Source: Streptomyces sp. SM10 (GTDB taxonomy: Bacteria; Actinomycetota; Actinomycetes; Streptomycetales; Streptomycetaceae). Taken from it: a DNA stretch of 64,000 bases. Of this stretch, positions 35,305-44,188 are shown in pieces. Below the pieces are notes generated by a model, which made no database searches, was not told the DNA's origin, and was given only the letters and a program-made list of their open reading frames with translations. The stretch is from the NCBI RefSeq assembly GCF_002910915.1, contig NZ_NEUF01000009.1, positions 1-64,000 on the forward strand, read 5' to 3'. Both the position numbers and the translations under genes were made by a program. How positions within the stretch are numbered: position 1 is the stretch's first letter; each line of letters opens with the position of its first letter.

Positions 35305-37718
35305 GCGGGCGTACCCGACTGGCGCTGTGCGCCTTCGCGGCCACGACGATGGCGGCGGGGGCCCTGCTCCCTCTGGTGGAGACGTCGAAGTGGGTGCTGC
35401 AGGCCGGGTTCCTGCTGGCCCTCCAGAGCGGTGTGGGGATGCTGGCACGCCGGATGCGCCTGGCGCGGATCCTGACGGTCTCCCTCCAGGTGCTCACCAC
35501 CCTGCTGACGCTGACCGTGGCGTTCGCCAGGGACTTCGCCCTGTTCGGGGTGGTGCCCGGCCCCCAGGCGGTCCAGCGGCTCGCCGAGCTGCTGACCGCG
35601 GGGGCGGACGACGTCGGGCGGTACGCCATTCCCGCACCGGAGACGGACGGCATCAGGCTGATGCTGATCGGCGGGGTGCTGCTGATCGGGCTCGCCGTGG
35701 ACGTCCTGGCGGTCACCATCCGCGCCGCGGCTCCGGCCGGCCTGCCGCTGCTGGCGCTCTACTCGGTGGCGGCGGGGCTCTCCGACGGCGGGGCGGGATG
35801 GCTCTGGTTCCTGCTCGCGGCGTGCGGCTACCTGCTTCTCCTGCTGGCCGAAGGCCGGGACCGGCTCTCCCGGTGGGGCCGGGTCTTCGGCGGCGTGTCC
35901 CGTGCGTCGGGCGGTCTCACGGCCGGCCTGGACGGTGCCGGAAACGCCGTGGCGTCCGTCCGCACGGGGCGGCGCATCGGTGCGGTGGCGCTGGGTATCG
36001 CGCTGGCCGTGCCCGCCGCCCTGCCCGCTCTGGACGGCGGGCTGCTGGGCGGCTCGGGCGGCTCGGGCCGGGGCGGCGGCGGAGGCACGATCTCCGCGGT
36101 CAACCCCCTGGTCTCGCTGCAGAACAATCTCAACCAGCCGGAGAACCGGGAGGTGATGACGTATCGCACCAACTCCGGGGACCCGCAGGACCTCTATCTG
36201 CGCATCCAGGCCCTGGACCAGTTCAACGGCGGCGAGTGGCGTCCGTCGACCCGCCGGCTGAGCGACGTGCCGGACAGGTTGCCACAGCCCACCGGACTGG
36301 CAGGGGACGTCTCCGTCACCGAGATCCGGACGAACATCTCCGCGTCGCGCTCGTACCAGCAGACGTATCTGCCGCTCCCCTATCCGGCGAGCGAGATCGA
36401 CATCGAGGGCCGCTGGCGGTACGAACCCGAGGGGCGCACCCTCGTCGGCGACGACGGCCAGACGACGCGCGGAGCCCGCTACGAGGTGAGCAGCCTGGTG
36501 GTGGAGCCGACGGCCGCTCAGCTCGCCGCTTCGATGGCACCGCGCTCGGAGGTCGCCCGGGAGTACACCCGGGTCCCCCCGTCGCTGCCCGACGTGGTCG
36601 AGGAGACCGCCGAACGGGTGACCGAGGGTTCCGCCAACGACTACGAGCGGGCCGTGAAGCTGCAGGACTGGTTCGCCTCGGAGGGCGGCTTCCGGTACGA
36701 CACGACGGTGACGTCGGGTACGGGCACCGCGGCGATCGAGCGCTTCCTGAAGGACAAGGAGGGTTTCTGCGTCCACTTCTCCTTCGCGATGGCCGCGATG
36801 GCGAGGACCCTGGGCATTCCGGCCCGGGTCGCGGTGGGCTTCACGCCCGGCACGGTCCAGGCGGACGGTTCGGTGTCGGTCGGGCTGCGGGACGCGCACG
36901 CCTGGCCCGAGCTGTACTTCGAGGGGGTGGGCTGGACCCGCTTCGAGCCGACCCCGTCCCGGGGCAGCACCCCGGCGTACACACGGCCCGACGTGCCCTC
37001 GCAGAACCCGAGCGATCCCGCCCTGCCGACGGACGGCGCGTCCACGGCGCCCACGGCCGCGCCCTCCGCCACGGAGTCCTGTCCGGAGCAGATGCGCCGA
37101 CAGGGCGAGTGCGGTGCCTCCGCGGCTCCCGGTGCGGCGGATTCCGGCGATTCGGGCACTCCGACGGGCACGGTGGTGCTGTGGGTGCTCGGCTCCCTGG
37201 TGGTGCTCACGCTACCGCTGGTGCCGATGCTCCTGAGGATGCGGGTACGCGGCAGGCGGCTGGGCTCCTCGGGCGGGCGTACGGCCGCGGATGCCGCGGC
37301 CCGGGTGTTGGCCGCCTGGCGGGAGATCACCGACACGGCCTGGGACCACGGCATTGCGCCGGACGAGTCACAGACCCCGCGGAAGGCCGCCGCCCGTGTC
37401 GTACGGGTGGGCCGCCTTGAGGGACCGGCGGTGGCCGCGGTCCACCGGGTCGCGGGTGCCGTGGAGCAGGTGCTGTACGCGCCCGAGCCCGGCACGGCCT
37501 CCGCGTCGGCCGCGGACGTCCACGCGGTCCGGGCTGGACTGTGGGCCTCTGCCGGCCGCTGGGACAGGCTGCGGGCGACGCTCGCGCCTCGTTCGGCCGT
37601 TCGGGTGGTGTGGGCGCTCGCGGAACGCAGGGCGGAGGCCGGACGCCGATGGTCCGACCGGATGGGGCGTGACCGCTGGGCGGCCCGGCTGCGCCGGCCG
37701 TCACGGCAGCGGGGCTGA
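35301..37718 (+). CDS. TgpA-like membrane transglutaminase (DUF3488, transglutaminase core)
   Basis: 805 residues. About six N-terminal membrane helices (DUF3488), an extracytoplasmic domain with the transglutaminase-like core, another helix near 630-655 and a cytoplasmic DUF4129-like tail. Catalytic residues by motif: C490 in EGFCVHFSFAMA and H533 in RDAHAWPELYF; the acid lies in WTRFEPTPS, where Glu stands in for the usual Asp. It may act as a peptidase or cross-linking enzyme on cell-envelope proteins; the substrate is unknown. It is the last gene of the MoxR operon, just upstream of a strong terminator. Confidence 0.86.
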   Translation: MSGRTRLALCAFAATTMAAGALLPLVETSKWVLQAGFLLALQSGVGMLARRMRLARILTVSLQVLTTLLTLTVAFARDFALFGVVPGPQAVQRLAELLTAGADDVGRYAIPAPETDGIRLMLIGGVLLIGLAVDVLAVTIRAAAPAGLPLLALYSVAAGLSDGGAGWLWFLLAACGYLLLLLAEGRDRLSRWGRVFGGVSRASGGLTAGLDGAGNAVASVRTGRRIGAVALGIALAVPAALPALDGGLLGGSGGSGRGGGGGTISAVNPLVSLQNNLNQPENREVMTYRTNSGDPQDLYLRIQALDQFNGGEWRPSTRRLSDVPDRLPQPTGLAGDVSVTEIRTNISASRSYQQTYLPLPYPASEIDIEGRWRYEPEGRTLVGDDGQTTRGARYEVSSLVVEPTAAQLAASMAPRSEVAREYTRVPPSLPDVVEETAERVTEGSANDYERAVKLQDWFASEGGFRYDTTVTSGTGTAAIERFLKDKEGFCVHFSFAMAAMARTLGIPARVAVGFTPGTVQADGSVSVGLRDAHAWPELYFEGVGWTRFEPTPSRGSTPAYTRPDVPSQNPSDPALPTDGASTAPTAAPSATESCPEQMRRQGECGASAAPGAADSGDSGTPTGTVVLWVLGSLVVLTLPLVPMLLRMRVRGRRLGSSGGRTAADAAARVLAAWREITDTAWDHGIAPDESQTPRKAAARVVRVGRLEGPAVAAVHRVAGAVEQVLYAPEPGTASASAADVHAVRAGLWASAGRWDRLRATLAPRSAVRVVWALAERRAEAGRRWSDRMGRDRWAARLRRPSRQRG

Positions 37719-38045
37719 TCCGCCGGGGCCGAGGTCCGGGCGGACGGGGCTCTCGAATCCGGCCGTCCGGGACCGGCCTCGGGCGGCCGGACCCCGGACC
37801 TGCTCCGGTGGCCGGGTCCTGCGGCCGGGACGGGCGCGATACGGACGCAGCCCCGCCAGGGGCTCCGCACCCGGCCGGAGCTGCCACTGGCGCGGTGCCG
37901 CCCGCCGAGGAGAACGCGTGAGGGGCGGTCGCTGCGAAGCGACCGCCCCTCACCTGCGAGGCCCAGCGTCAAGTTCTCGGTGTGCGCACTCCGCGTCCGG
38001 GCCCGGAGGCCGGGGCCACCCGCCGCCGTCCGGGACGCGAAGGGC
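37719..38045. other. Non-coding gap with a convergent terminator
   Basis: Bases 37719-37917 are very GC-rich and contain nothing recognisable. The terminator at 37918-37953 follows. The rest (37954-38045) shows no gene. Confidence 0.6.
37918..37953. terminator. 16-bp perfect hairpin between convergent genes
   Basis: Arms 37918-37933 (GTGAGGGGCGGTCGCT) and 37938-37953, loop GCGA. It lies 199 bases after the transglutaminase stop and 92 bases beyond the DUF3040 stop, and can act on both strands. Confidence 0.8.
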
Positions 38046-38450
38046 TCACTGGCCCTGTTCGTCGCGGCGGCGCTGCCACCGCTGTTCGATCCGGTTCATC
38101 ATCGACCGGCGCTGCCTGGGATGTCGGCGTTCGCCTTCGCCCCTGCTCGCACTCCCTGCCGGCTGCTGTTCACCGGGCTTCGGCGCTTTGCGCCATCCGG
38201 TGACCGCCAGCACGGCGCAGCCCAGCATGACGAGGAATCCCGCCACGCTGACCCAGGTCTGCTGGAAAACCATTCCGGCCATGAGGAGCGCGATACCCAC
38301 AAGAAAACCGGCTACCGCCTGGTAGACCCGTCGCCGGGTGTACCTGCGCAGCCCGCTTCCCTCAAGCGCTGTAGCGAACTTGGGATCTTCGGCGTACAGC
38401 GCTCGCTCCATCTGCTCGAGCATGCGCTGCTCGTGCTCCGAGAGCGGCAC
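38046..38450 (-). CDS. DUF3040 domain small membrane protein
   Basis: 134 residues. The N-terminus MPLSEHEQRMLEQMERALYAEDPKFA is the DUF3040 signature of actinobacteria. Two membrane helices follow (about 43-62 and 66-86), then a basic tail rich in Arg and Gln. The function is unknown. GTG 38450 has GGAGGA upstream. A promoter candidate is described separately. Confidence 0.87.
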   Translation of the reverse strand: MPLSEHEQRMLEQMERALYAEDPKFATALEGSGLRRYTRRRVYQAVAGFLVGIALLMAGMVFQQTWVSVAGFLVMLGCAVLAVTGWRKAPKPGEQQPAGSASRGEGERRHPRQRRSMMNRIEQRWQRRRDEQGQ

Positions 38451-38751
38451 GGAGTCCTCCTCGTCGTCGGCCGCGGGGGCGACCGGTATGCGGCCCTTCC
38501 AGGATAGGCAGGGATTCGCCCCCGTGAAACCCGCCCTCTAGCCATAGCCAGTCCGGACCGCCATATCGGCTCGGCTGCTGAGGCGTAGATTCCCCGACCT
38601 CCGATCCGTCATGCCGGATGGTGTCACCCGATCATACGGGGCTCCCGGCCCGATCGGGTGTTCTCAGCGGTACTCCGTCTGCAGCTGCGTTGCTGATCAG
38701 CCCCGCTCCGGCCGCTCGGCGGCCTTGCTCCACCGGTGTGCCCTCCGGCGG
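38451..38751. other. Gap between the methyltransferase and DUF3040 genes
   Basis: About 300 bases without a gene. It contains the DUF3040 promoter candidate (38501-38529) and, further right, no clear terminator for the methyltransferase gene. Confidence 0.5.
38501..38529 (-). promoter_or_regulatory. Candidate promoter of the DUF3040 gene
   Basis: On the minus strand -35 TTTCAC (38529-38524), 17-base spacer, -10 TATCCT (38506-38501), 50 bases before the start codon. Confidence 0.4.
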
Positions 38752-39510
38752 TCAGGGCCGCTTCTCTCCCAGAACGTGCAGCTGGGTCGCCACCGAGTGG
38801 AAGGCCGGCAGCTCCGCGACGGCCGCCTCCAGCCTGAGGAGCTCCTCCATCGCGCCCGGCTGGGTGTCCACGAGAACGCCCGGCACGAGGTCGGCGAAGA
38901 CCCGGACACCGTGGACGGCTCCGACCTCGACGCCCGCGTCGGCGACCAGTCCGGTCAGCTGGTCGGCCGTGAACCTGCGCGGCACGGGGTCGCCGTCGCC
39001 CCAGCGCCCGGCGGGGTCCGTCAGGGCCTGCCGGGCCTCGGCGAAGTGTCCGGCCAGCGCCCTGGCCAGGACGGCGCCGCCGAGGCCGGCACCGAGCAGG
39101 CTGAGAGCGCCGGACGGCCGGAGCGCGTCGACCGCGTGGCGCACGCCTTCGGCGGGGTCGTCCACGTACTCCAGGACGCCGTGGCACAGGACCGCGTCGT
39201 AGTCGGCACGGTCCACCACCTCGAAGAGGCCGAGGATGTCGCCCTGGACGCCGCGGACCCGGTCGGCGACTCCGGCCTCGTCGGCACGGCGCTCCAGCGC
39301 GAAGAGGGCGTTCGGGCTGGGATCGACGACGGTGACCCGGTGGCCGAGCCGGGCGACGGGCACGGCGAAGTTGCCGGTGCCGCCGCCGGTGTCCAGCACG
39401 TCCAAGGCTTCCCTGCCGGTCGCCTTGACCCGGCGCTCGAGGGCGTCCTTGAGGACCTCCCAGACCACGGCGGTACGGAGGGAGGCGCGGGGGCGCAGCT
39501 GGTCCGACAC
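38752..39510 (-). CDS. Class I SAM-dependent methyltransferase
   Basis: 252 residues. SAM motif I is LDVLDTGGGTGNFAVPVARLG, the acidic end of strand 2 is VVDPSPNAL, motif II is VQGDILGLFEVVDRADYDAVLCHGVLEYVDD. It resembles the SmtA/CmoM-like group, but the substrate cannot be fixed by eye. GTG 39510 has GAGGAG about nine bases upstream. The gene lies 102 bases downstream of the HEPN gene on the same strand and may be co-transcribed with it. Confidence 0.82.
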   Translation of the reverse strand: MSDQLRPRASLRTAVVWEVLKDALERRVKATGREALDVLDTGGGTGNFAVPVARLGHRVTVVDPSPNALFALERRADEAGVADRVRGVQGDILGLFEVVDRADYDAVLCHGVLEYVDDPAEGVRHAVDALRPSGALSLLGAGLGGAVLARALAGHFAEARQALTDPAGRWGDGDPVPRRFTADQLTGLVADAGVEVGAVHGVRVFADLVPGVLVDTQPGAMEELLRLEAAVAELPAFHSVATQLHVLGEKRP

Positions 39511-39612
39511 GGCAGTTGACTCCTCGGCACGGTGCCGCCACGGACGGCGGAGCGTGAACGGTGCAGGTGGTACGGGTGCGCTCCACCCTATTGCCTCGCA
39601 CCACCCTCGCGG

Positions 39613-40152
39613 TCACTCCGCGTCGGGCCGCCGCCCGGTCCCGTCCGTCCGCGGCTGCGGGAGGGCGGGCTGGAGGACCAGCAGTCGCTCGACCAGGCGC
39701 AGGAACATCGCCGCGTCGCGCAGCAGATCGTCGGCGTCGCGGCTGCTGGCCGCGCCGGGTATGCCCGCCTCCGCACGGGCCCTGCGCGGGGCTCCGGAGG
39801 CGAACAGGGCGCTCCATTCGGTGAGTTCCGGCGCGATGTCCGGAAGGACCTCCCAGGCGCTGCGGATCCGCTCCTTGCGGCGCCTGCCGGTCTCGGGCCG
39901 GGCGCGGGCGGCGAGCACGGCGGCCGCGGTGCGCAGCGCGGCGAGGTGCGCGGTGGCGTACCTCTCGTTGGGCACGTCGAGTACGGCGGCCTCGTCCAGG
40001 CCGGCGTGGGCCTGGGCGAGCAGATCGAGCGCGGCGGGCGGCGCCGTGGTGCGGCGCGGAACGGGGTGGACGTCGGTTGCCGGACCGGTCGGTGAGGGGG
40101 CAGGGCTGACTGCGCGGCGCCGCGGGGCGGCGGCTGCGGACGAGCTGGCCAT
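39613..40152 (-). CDS. SAV_6107-like HEPN domain protein
   Basis: 179 residues. A Ser/Ala/Pro-rich N-tail (1-38) is followed by an all-alpha domain (about 40-170) that I recognise as the actinobacterial SAV_6107 HEPN family. HEPN RNases use an R-x4-6-H motif; R64-Y-A-T-A-H69 fits the spacing, but whether it is the catalytic pair in this family is not known to me. ATG 40152 has AGGAGG seven bases upstream. It is divergent from the operon that begins with the degenerate ABC ATPase, 170 bases away. Confidence 0.72.
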   Translation of the reverse strand: MASSSAAAAPRRRAVSPAPSPTGPATDVHPVPRRTTAPPAALDLLAQAHAGLDEAAVLDVPNERYATAHLAALRTAAAVLAARARPETGRRRKERIRSAWEVLPDIAPELTEWSALFASGAPRRARAEAGIPGAASSRDADDLLRDAAMFLRLVERLLVLQPALPQPRTDGTGRRPDAE

Positions 40153-40252
40153 GACGAGCCTCCTGTCGTCGTGTGACGGCTCCGTGGCCGTATGTGTCCA
40201 TCGTGACGCCCCCCACTGACAATCCCTCAGAATCCGGCTCCGACCAGGCACT

Positions 40253-40281
40253 TTGCTTCGAGCGCGAGTTCGGGTTAGATT
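40253..40281 (+). promoter_or_regulatory. Promoter of the ABC/Pip/TetR operon
   Basis: -35 TTGCTT (40253-40258), 17-base spacer, -10 TAGATT (40276-40281). The palindromic operator begins within the last base of the -10 box, so a bound repressor would block initiation. Confidence 0.5.
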
Positions 40282-40307
40282 TTTTGCACTGACTGGTCAG
40301 TTCAAAA
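40282..40307. promoter_or_regulatory. 26-bp palindromic operator, probably for the operon's own TetR
   Basis: TTTTG-C-ACTGAC-TG-GTCAGT-T-CAAAA: the two halves (40282-40294 and 40295-40307) are inverted copies with a mismatch only at one symmetric pair and the centre. The inner ACTGAC/GTCAGT arms are the CTGACTGGTCAG type seen in many TetR-family operators. It lies over the transcription start and 16 bases before the first gene. The third gene of the operon encodes a TetR protein, so feedback control is the simplest reading. Confidence 0.75.
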
Positions 40308-40322
40308 GATGGGGGTGGGGTC

Positions 40323-41129
40323 GTGGACGGCCCGCACGGGGCGGCGCTGGGCGCCGAGGACTTCGGTCTGAAGGGACCACGTGGCTGGGCGTTCCGGGGC
40401 GTGGGGTTCACCGCCGGTCCCGGATCGCTCGTCGCGGTCGAGGGGCCGTCGGGCTCGGGCCGCACCTGTCTGCTGCTCGCACTCACCGGCCGGATGCGTT
40501 CCACGCAGGGCCACGCCGAGGTCGGCGGCGAGCGCCTGCCGGGCCGGCTCGCCGCCGTCCGCCGCTTCAGCGCGCTGGGGCCCGTCCCCGGGGTCAGCGA
40601 ACTGGACCCCTCCTTCACCGTCGCCGAGCATCTGCGCGAACGCGCCCTCCTGCGGCGCCGCTTCGACGGATCGCTCCGCTCCCTGCTGCGTCCGGGCGCC
40701 GGGCGCGCCGCCGCGGCACGGGCGACGGTGGACGCCGCGCTGGAGACCGCGGGCCTCGACACCTCGACCCTGCCCAAGGCCGAACGGACCTCGGTGCGGG
40801 ACCTGGAGCGCCTGGAGGCCCTGCGCCTGTCCGTCGCCCTCGCCGTGATGAGCCGTCCGCGGCTCCTCGCCGTGGACGACACCGACCTCAAGCTCTCCGT
40901 CACGGACCGCGCCCTGGCCTGGGAACTGCTGCGCGCCATCGCCGCGGACGGCACCACGGTGCTGGCGGTGTGCAGCGAGGCACCCGAGGACGCGCTCACC
41001 GTGCGCACCCGGCCGGTGGCCGACGCGGAGCCGGACGCAGCAGCGGATACGGAGGCCGGGAAAGCGGCCGACGACACGACGACCGGGAAGGGGACGGCCG
41101 ATGCGATCGCCGAGACTGGCCGCGCTTGA
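40323..41129 (+). CDS. Degenerate ABC-transporter-like ATPase
   Basis: 268 residues with the overall ABC ATPase layout but altered key motifs. Walker A is G41-P-S-G-S-G-R47-T, with Arg in place of the essential Lys. Walker B is RLLAVDD (180-186), with Asp in place of the catalytic Glu. The LSGGQ region reads SVRDLERLEA. Hydrolysis is therefore doubtful. A disordered acidic tail follows (about 225-268). GTG 40323 is preceded by GGGGTGGGG. It overlaps the membrane protein gene by 29 bases. Confidence 0.75.
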   Translation: MDGPHGAALGAEDFGLKGPRGWAFRGVGFTAGPGSLVAVEGPSGSGRTCLLLALTGRMRSTQGHAEVGGERLPGRLAAVRRFSALGPVPGVSELDPSFTVAEHLRERALLRRRFDGSLRSLLRPGAGRAAAARATVDAALETAGLDTSTLPKAERTSVRDLERLEALRLSVALAVMSRPRLLAVDDTDLKLSVTDRALAWELLRAIAADGTTVLAVCSEAPEDALTVRTRPVADAEPDAAADTEAGKAADDTTTGKGTADAIAETGRA

Positions 41130-43188
41130 GCTGCGACGGTTCGGCAGGGGCCGGATGCCGCGTGCCGCACTCGTGGCACTCCTCCTGCTGCCTCTGCTGT
41201 ACGGAGCGCTGTACCTCTGGTCGTTCTGGGACCCTTACGGGCGTCTCGACCGCATCCCCGTAGCCCTCGTCAACGACGACAAGGGCGCGAACGCCGGCCG
41301 CGAACGTCTGGCGGCCGGGGACGAGATCGCGGACCGGCTGCTCGGCTCCAAGGTCTTCGACTGGCACGAGGTCGGTTCCTCGGAGGCCGCTCGGGGCGTC
41401 GAGGACGGAACGTACTACCTCTCGCTGACCATGCCGTCGGACTTCAGCGAGAGGATCGCCTCGAGCGCCGGGGACTCCCCCGGCACCGGTGCCCTGCGGG
41501 TGCGCACGAACGACGCGAACAACTACATCGTCGGGCAGATCTCCAGGACGGTCTTCGCCGAGGTCCGCAGTGCCGCGTCGGCCAAGGCCTCGCGCCGATT
41601 CCTGGACCGGATCTTCATCGACTTCTCGAGCCTCCACGACGCGACCGCCAAGGCCGCCGAGGGGGCCGACGACCTCGAGAGCGGCCTCACCAAGGCGAAG
41701 AAGGGCTCCAAGGCCCTCGCGGACGGCCTCAAGGACGCCAAGTCCGGCAGCGGCAGACTCTCCACCGGCGTCACGACGCTGAACAAGGGGGCGGGCGACC
41801 TGGAGACGGGTTCCCGCCAGGTGGCCGGGGGGACCCAGCTGCTCGCCGACAAGGTCAACGCGGTCGCCGACGACGTGCGCCCCTTCCTGAAGGACAACGG
41901 CAAGGCCATCGGGGACACCGCACGCCTGGTCTCCGACTCCTCGAAGGCCGTGCGGGACAACCTCGATCTGCTGGCCGAGGCGGCGCCCACCGCATCGGCG
42001 GCCGCCCACACGGCCTCCGACGACCTGGCCGAGGTCTACCGCCTCCGCTGCGAGGAGCAGACACTGCCCGACCCGGGGGTCTGCCCCCAGCTGAAGCGCG
42101 CCAGGACCGCGGCGGCGGATGTCACCGAGGTCGCCGACGACGTGAACGCCCTGGTCACGAACCAGAAGGGCGATCTGACGAAACTGCGGAGCCGGCTGGC
42201 CACCCTGCAGAAGCAGGCCGACGCCCTGGCGAAGCGCTCGCCGCACCTCGACACGGACCTGGAAGCGACCGTGAAGAAGATCAACGCGCTCAACACCGGG
42301 GCGCACGAGGTCGCCGCGGGGGCCGACGCGCTCCACACCGGTCTCGGCACCGCGAAGACCGGAGCGGGGGACCTGGACGCCGGCGTCAAGAAGCTCAAGA
42401 CGGGTTCCACGACCCTGAAGAGCGGGCTGTACCGGCTGGGTGACGGCTCCGCGACGCTCGCCCAGGGGCTGAACGACGGCGTCGGCAAGATTCCCGACTA
42501 CGACAAGGAGGACCGCGACGCCCGTACCGGTGTCATGTCCGACCCCGTGCGGCTGGCCTCCTCCTCGCTGCACGCCGCGCCCAACTACGGCACCGGGTTC
42601 GCCCCGTACTTCATCCCGCTCTCGCTGTGGGTGGGCGCGATGGTGGCGTACATGCTGGTCCAGCCGCTCAACCGGCGTGCGCTCGCTGCCGGGGCTCCCG
42701 CCTGGCGCATCGCCTTCGCGGGGTGGCTCCCGGTCGCCGCGATCGGCCTGCTGCAGGTCGCCGCACTGATGTCGGTGCTGCACTGGCGGCTCGGTCTGCA
42801 GATGACGCACGCCGCCGGCACGATCGGCTTCCTCGCGCTGGTGACCTGCTGTTTCGCCGCGATCGTGCAGTGGCTCAACGCCCGCTTCGGCGCGGCGGGC
42901 AGAATCCTCGTCCTGGCGGTGCTGATGCTCCAGCTGACCTCGGCCGGGGGCACCTACCCCGTCCAGACCAGCCCGGGGTTCTTCGGGGCGATCCACCCCT
43001 ACCTGCCGATGACCTACGTGGTGGACGGACTGCGCCGGCTGATCACGGGTGGCGGGCTCGGCCCGGTCTGGCAGGGCTGCGCGGTGCTGGTGGCCTTCAC
43101 CGCGGGCGCCCTGGCGCTGACCGCCCTGTCCGCGCGCCGCAAGCAGGTGTGGACCCTGGACCGGCTCCACCCGGAGCTGAGTCTGTGA
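41101..43188 (+). CDS. YhgE/Pip-family membrane protein
   Basis: 695 residues. One membrane helix near the N-terminus (about 21-42), a large extracytoplasmic region of about 430 residues with helical and heptad-like stretches (repeated GADDLESGLTKAKKGSKAL, GAGDLETGSRQVAGG type units, as in the X-x-x-L-x-x-G pattern of phage infection proteins), then five to six C-terminal helices of the ABC-2 permease type. Relatives are the phage infection protein and ESX/type VII-associated YhgE; the true function is unclear. ATG 41101 has GGGAAGGGG upstream and overlaps the ATPase gene. Confidence 0.85.
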   Translation: MRSPRLAALELRRFGRGRMPRAALVALLLLPLLYGALYLWSFWDPYGRLDRIPVALVNDDKGANAGRERLAAGDEIADRLLGSKVFDWHEVGSSEAARGVEDGTYYLSLTMPSDFSERIASSAGDSPGTGALRVRTNDANNYIVGQISRTVFAEVRSAASAKASRRFLDRIFIDFSSLHDATAKAAEGADDLESGLTKAKKGSKALADGLKDAKSGSGRLSTGVTTLNKGAGDLETGSRQVAGGTQLLADKVNAVADDVRPFLKDNGKAIGDTARLVSDSSKAVRDNLDLLAEAAPTASAAAHTASDDLAEVYRLRCEEQTLPDPGVCPQLKRARTAAADVTEVADDVNALVTNQKGDLTKLRSRLATLQKQADALAKRSPHLDTDLEATVKKINALNTGAHEVAAGADALHTGLGTAKTGAGDLDAGVKKLKTGSTTLKSGLYRLGDGSATLAQGLNDGVGKIPDYDKEDRDARTGVMSDPVRLASSSLHAAPNYGTGFAPYFIPLSLWVGAMVAYMLVQPLNRRALAAGAPAWRIAFAGWLPVAAIGLLQVAALMSVLHWRLGLQMTHAAGTIGFLALVTCCFAAIVQWLNARFGAAGRILVLAVLMLQLTSAGGTYPVQTSPGFFGAIHPYLPMTYVVDGLRRLITGGGLGPVWQGCAVLVAFTAGALALTALSARRKQVWTLDRLHPELSL

Positions 43189-43829
43189 CCGCGCCGGGAC
43201 CTGTGAGAATCAAGGGTATGGACAGCAGTAGCACCACGCGCCGCCAGGTCACCCGGCAGAAGCTCTACGAGGCGGCGGTGACCCTCATCGCGGAGAAGGG
43301 ATTCTCCGCGACGACGGTGGACGAGATCGCCGAGCGCGCGGGGGTCGCCAAGGGCACGGTCTACTACAACTTCAAGAGCAAGACCGAGCTCTTCGAGGAG
43401 CTGCTGCGGCACGGGGTCGGACTCCTCACGCAGTCGCTGCGGTCGGCCGCCGACTCGACGGACGCCCGCGGCGGCACCCGTGTGGAGGCACTGGACGCGA
43501 TGATCCGGGCCGGTCTCGTCTTCATCGACCGCTACCCGGCCTTCACCCAGCTGTACGTGGCCGAGCTCTGGCGCACCAACCGTGCCTGGCAGTCGACCCT
43601 CCTGGTGCTGCGTCAGGAGGCGGTCGCCGTGGTCGAGGGGGTGCTCCGGGAGGGCGTCGCCGCCGGTGAGCTCAGCGAGGAGATCGACATCCAGCTGACG
43701 GCGGCCGCCCTGGTCGGGATGGTCCTCGTGGCCGCCCTCGACTGGCAGGCCTTCCAGCCCGAGCGGACGATCGACGACGTGCACTCCGCCCTGTCGCTGC
43801 TGCTGCACGGCCGGGTCAGCGGGCGCTGA
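43185..43829 (+). CDS. TetR-family transcriptional regulator
   Basis: 214 residues from GTG 43185, which overlaps the preceding stop by four bases (GTGA); ATG 43218 is an alternative with a poor Shine-Dalgarno distance. The helix-turn-helix is SATTVDEIAERAGVAKGTVYYNFKSKTELFEEL in parts (about residues 40-72). The C-terminal ligand/dimer domain includes FIDRYPAFTQLYVAELWR. It probably represses its own operon through the palindrome at 40282-40307. The ligand is unknown. Confidence 0.85.
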   Translation: MTAPGPVRIKGMDSSSTTRRQVTRQKLYEAAVTLIAEKGFSATTVDEIAERAGVAKGTVYYNFKSKTELFEELLRHGVGLLTQSLRSAADSTDARGGTRVEALDAMIRAGLVFIDRYPAFTQLYVAELWRTNRAWQSTLLVLRQEAVAVVEGVLREGVAAGELSEEIDIQLTAAALVGMVLVAALDWQAFQPERTIDDVHSALSLLLHGRVSGR

Positions 43830-43863
43830 ACCGCCGCGCCTGGAAGGGCCATCGCGCACGGAA

Positions 43864-43912
43864 ACGCCGGTCCGGCGGAATTCGATCCCCCCGAATTCCG
43901 CCGGACCGGCGT
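43864..43912 (+). terminator. 21-bp perfect hairpin after the TetR gene
   Basis: Arms 43864-43884 and 43892-43912 are exact reverse complements, loop ATCCCCC. It is the longest perfect stem in the window and starts 34 bases after the TetR stop. Confidence 0.85.
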
Positions 43913-44175
43913 CCCGTAGCGCCGCGGAGCCCTCCCCCGTGACCCCGTCGTCCCCCGTGGTCCCGGAGCCCCGCGTCGTGCGCCCCCGTTGCGTCCGGGG
44001 TGCCGCGCCGTTCCGCCGCCCCGTGCCGGCGGTCCCGGAGCCGCGCCCCTTCCGTGGTCCCCACTCTTCCGTCCTCGCAGGTGAGAGCCCATCCGTGTCG
44101 CTACTCATCTCCGGCACTGGGTAGGAATACTCAGGCCCCTGCGCCAGGACCCACCCGGGCCCCGCCCCGACTGGC

Positions 44176-44181
44176 TACGAT
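44176..44181 (+). promoter_or_regulatory. -10 box TACGAT of the DUF4126 gene (leaderless)
   Basis: Seven bases separate TACGAT from the GTG at 44189, and no Shine-Dalgarno is present, so a leaderless mRNA is likely. Confidence 0.45.
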
Positions 44182-44188
44182 CGCGTCC

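Larger units (their letters stand above)
43830..44188. other. Gap with a very strong terminator, then a DUF4126 promoter region
   Basis: After the hairpin (43864-43912), bases 43913-44175 have no recognisable gene. ACTCA occurs twice (44103-44107 and 44129-44133) shortly before the next gene, around GGCACTGGGTAGGAAT; this might be a regulator site but I cannot name one. Confidence 0.5.
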
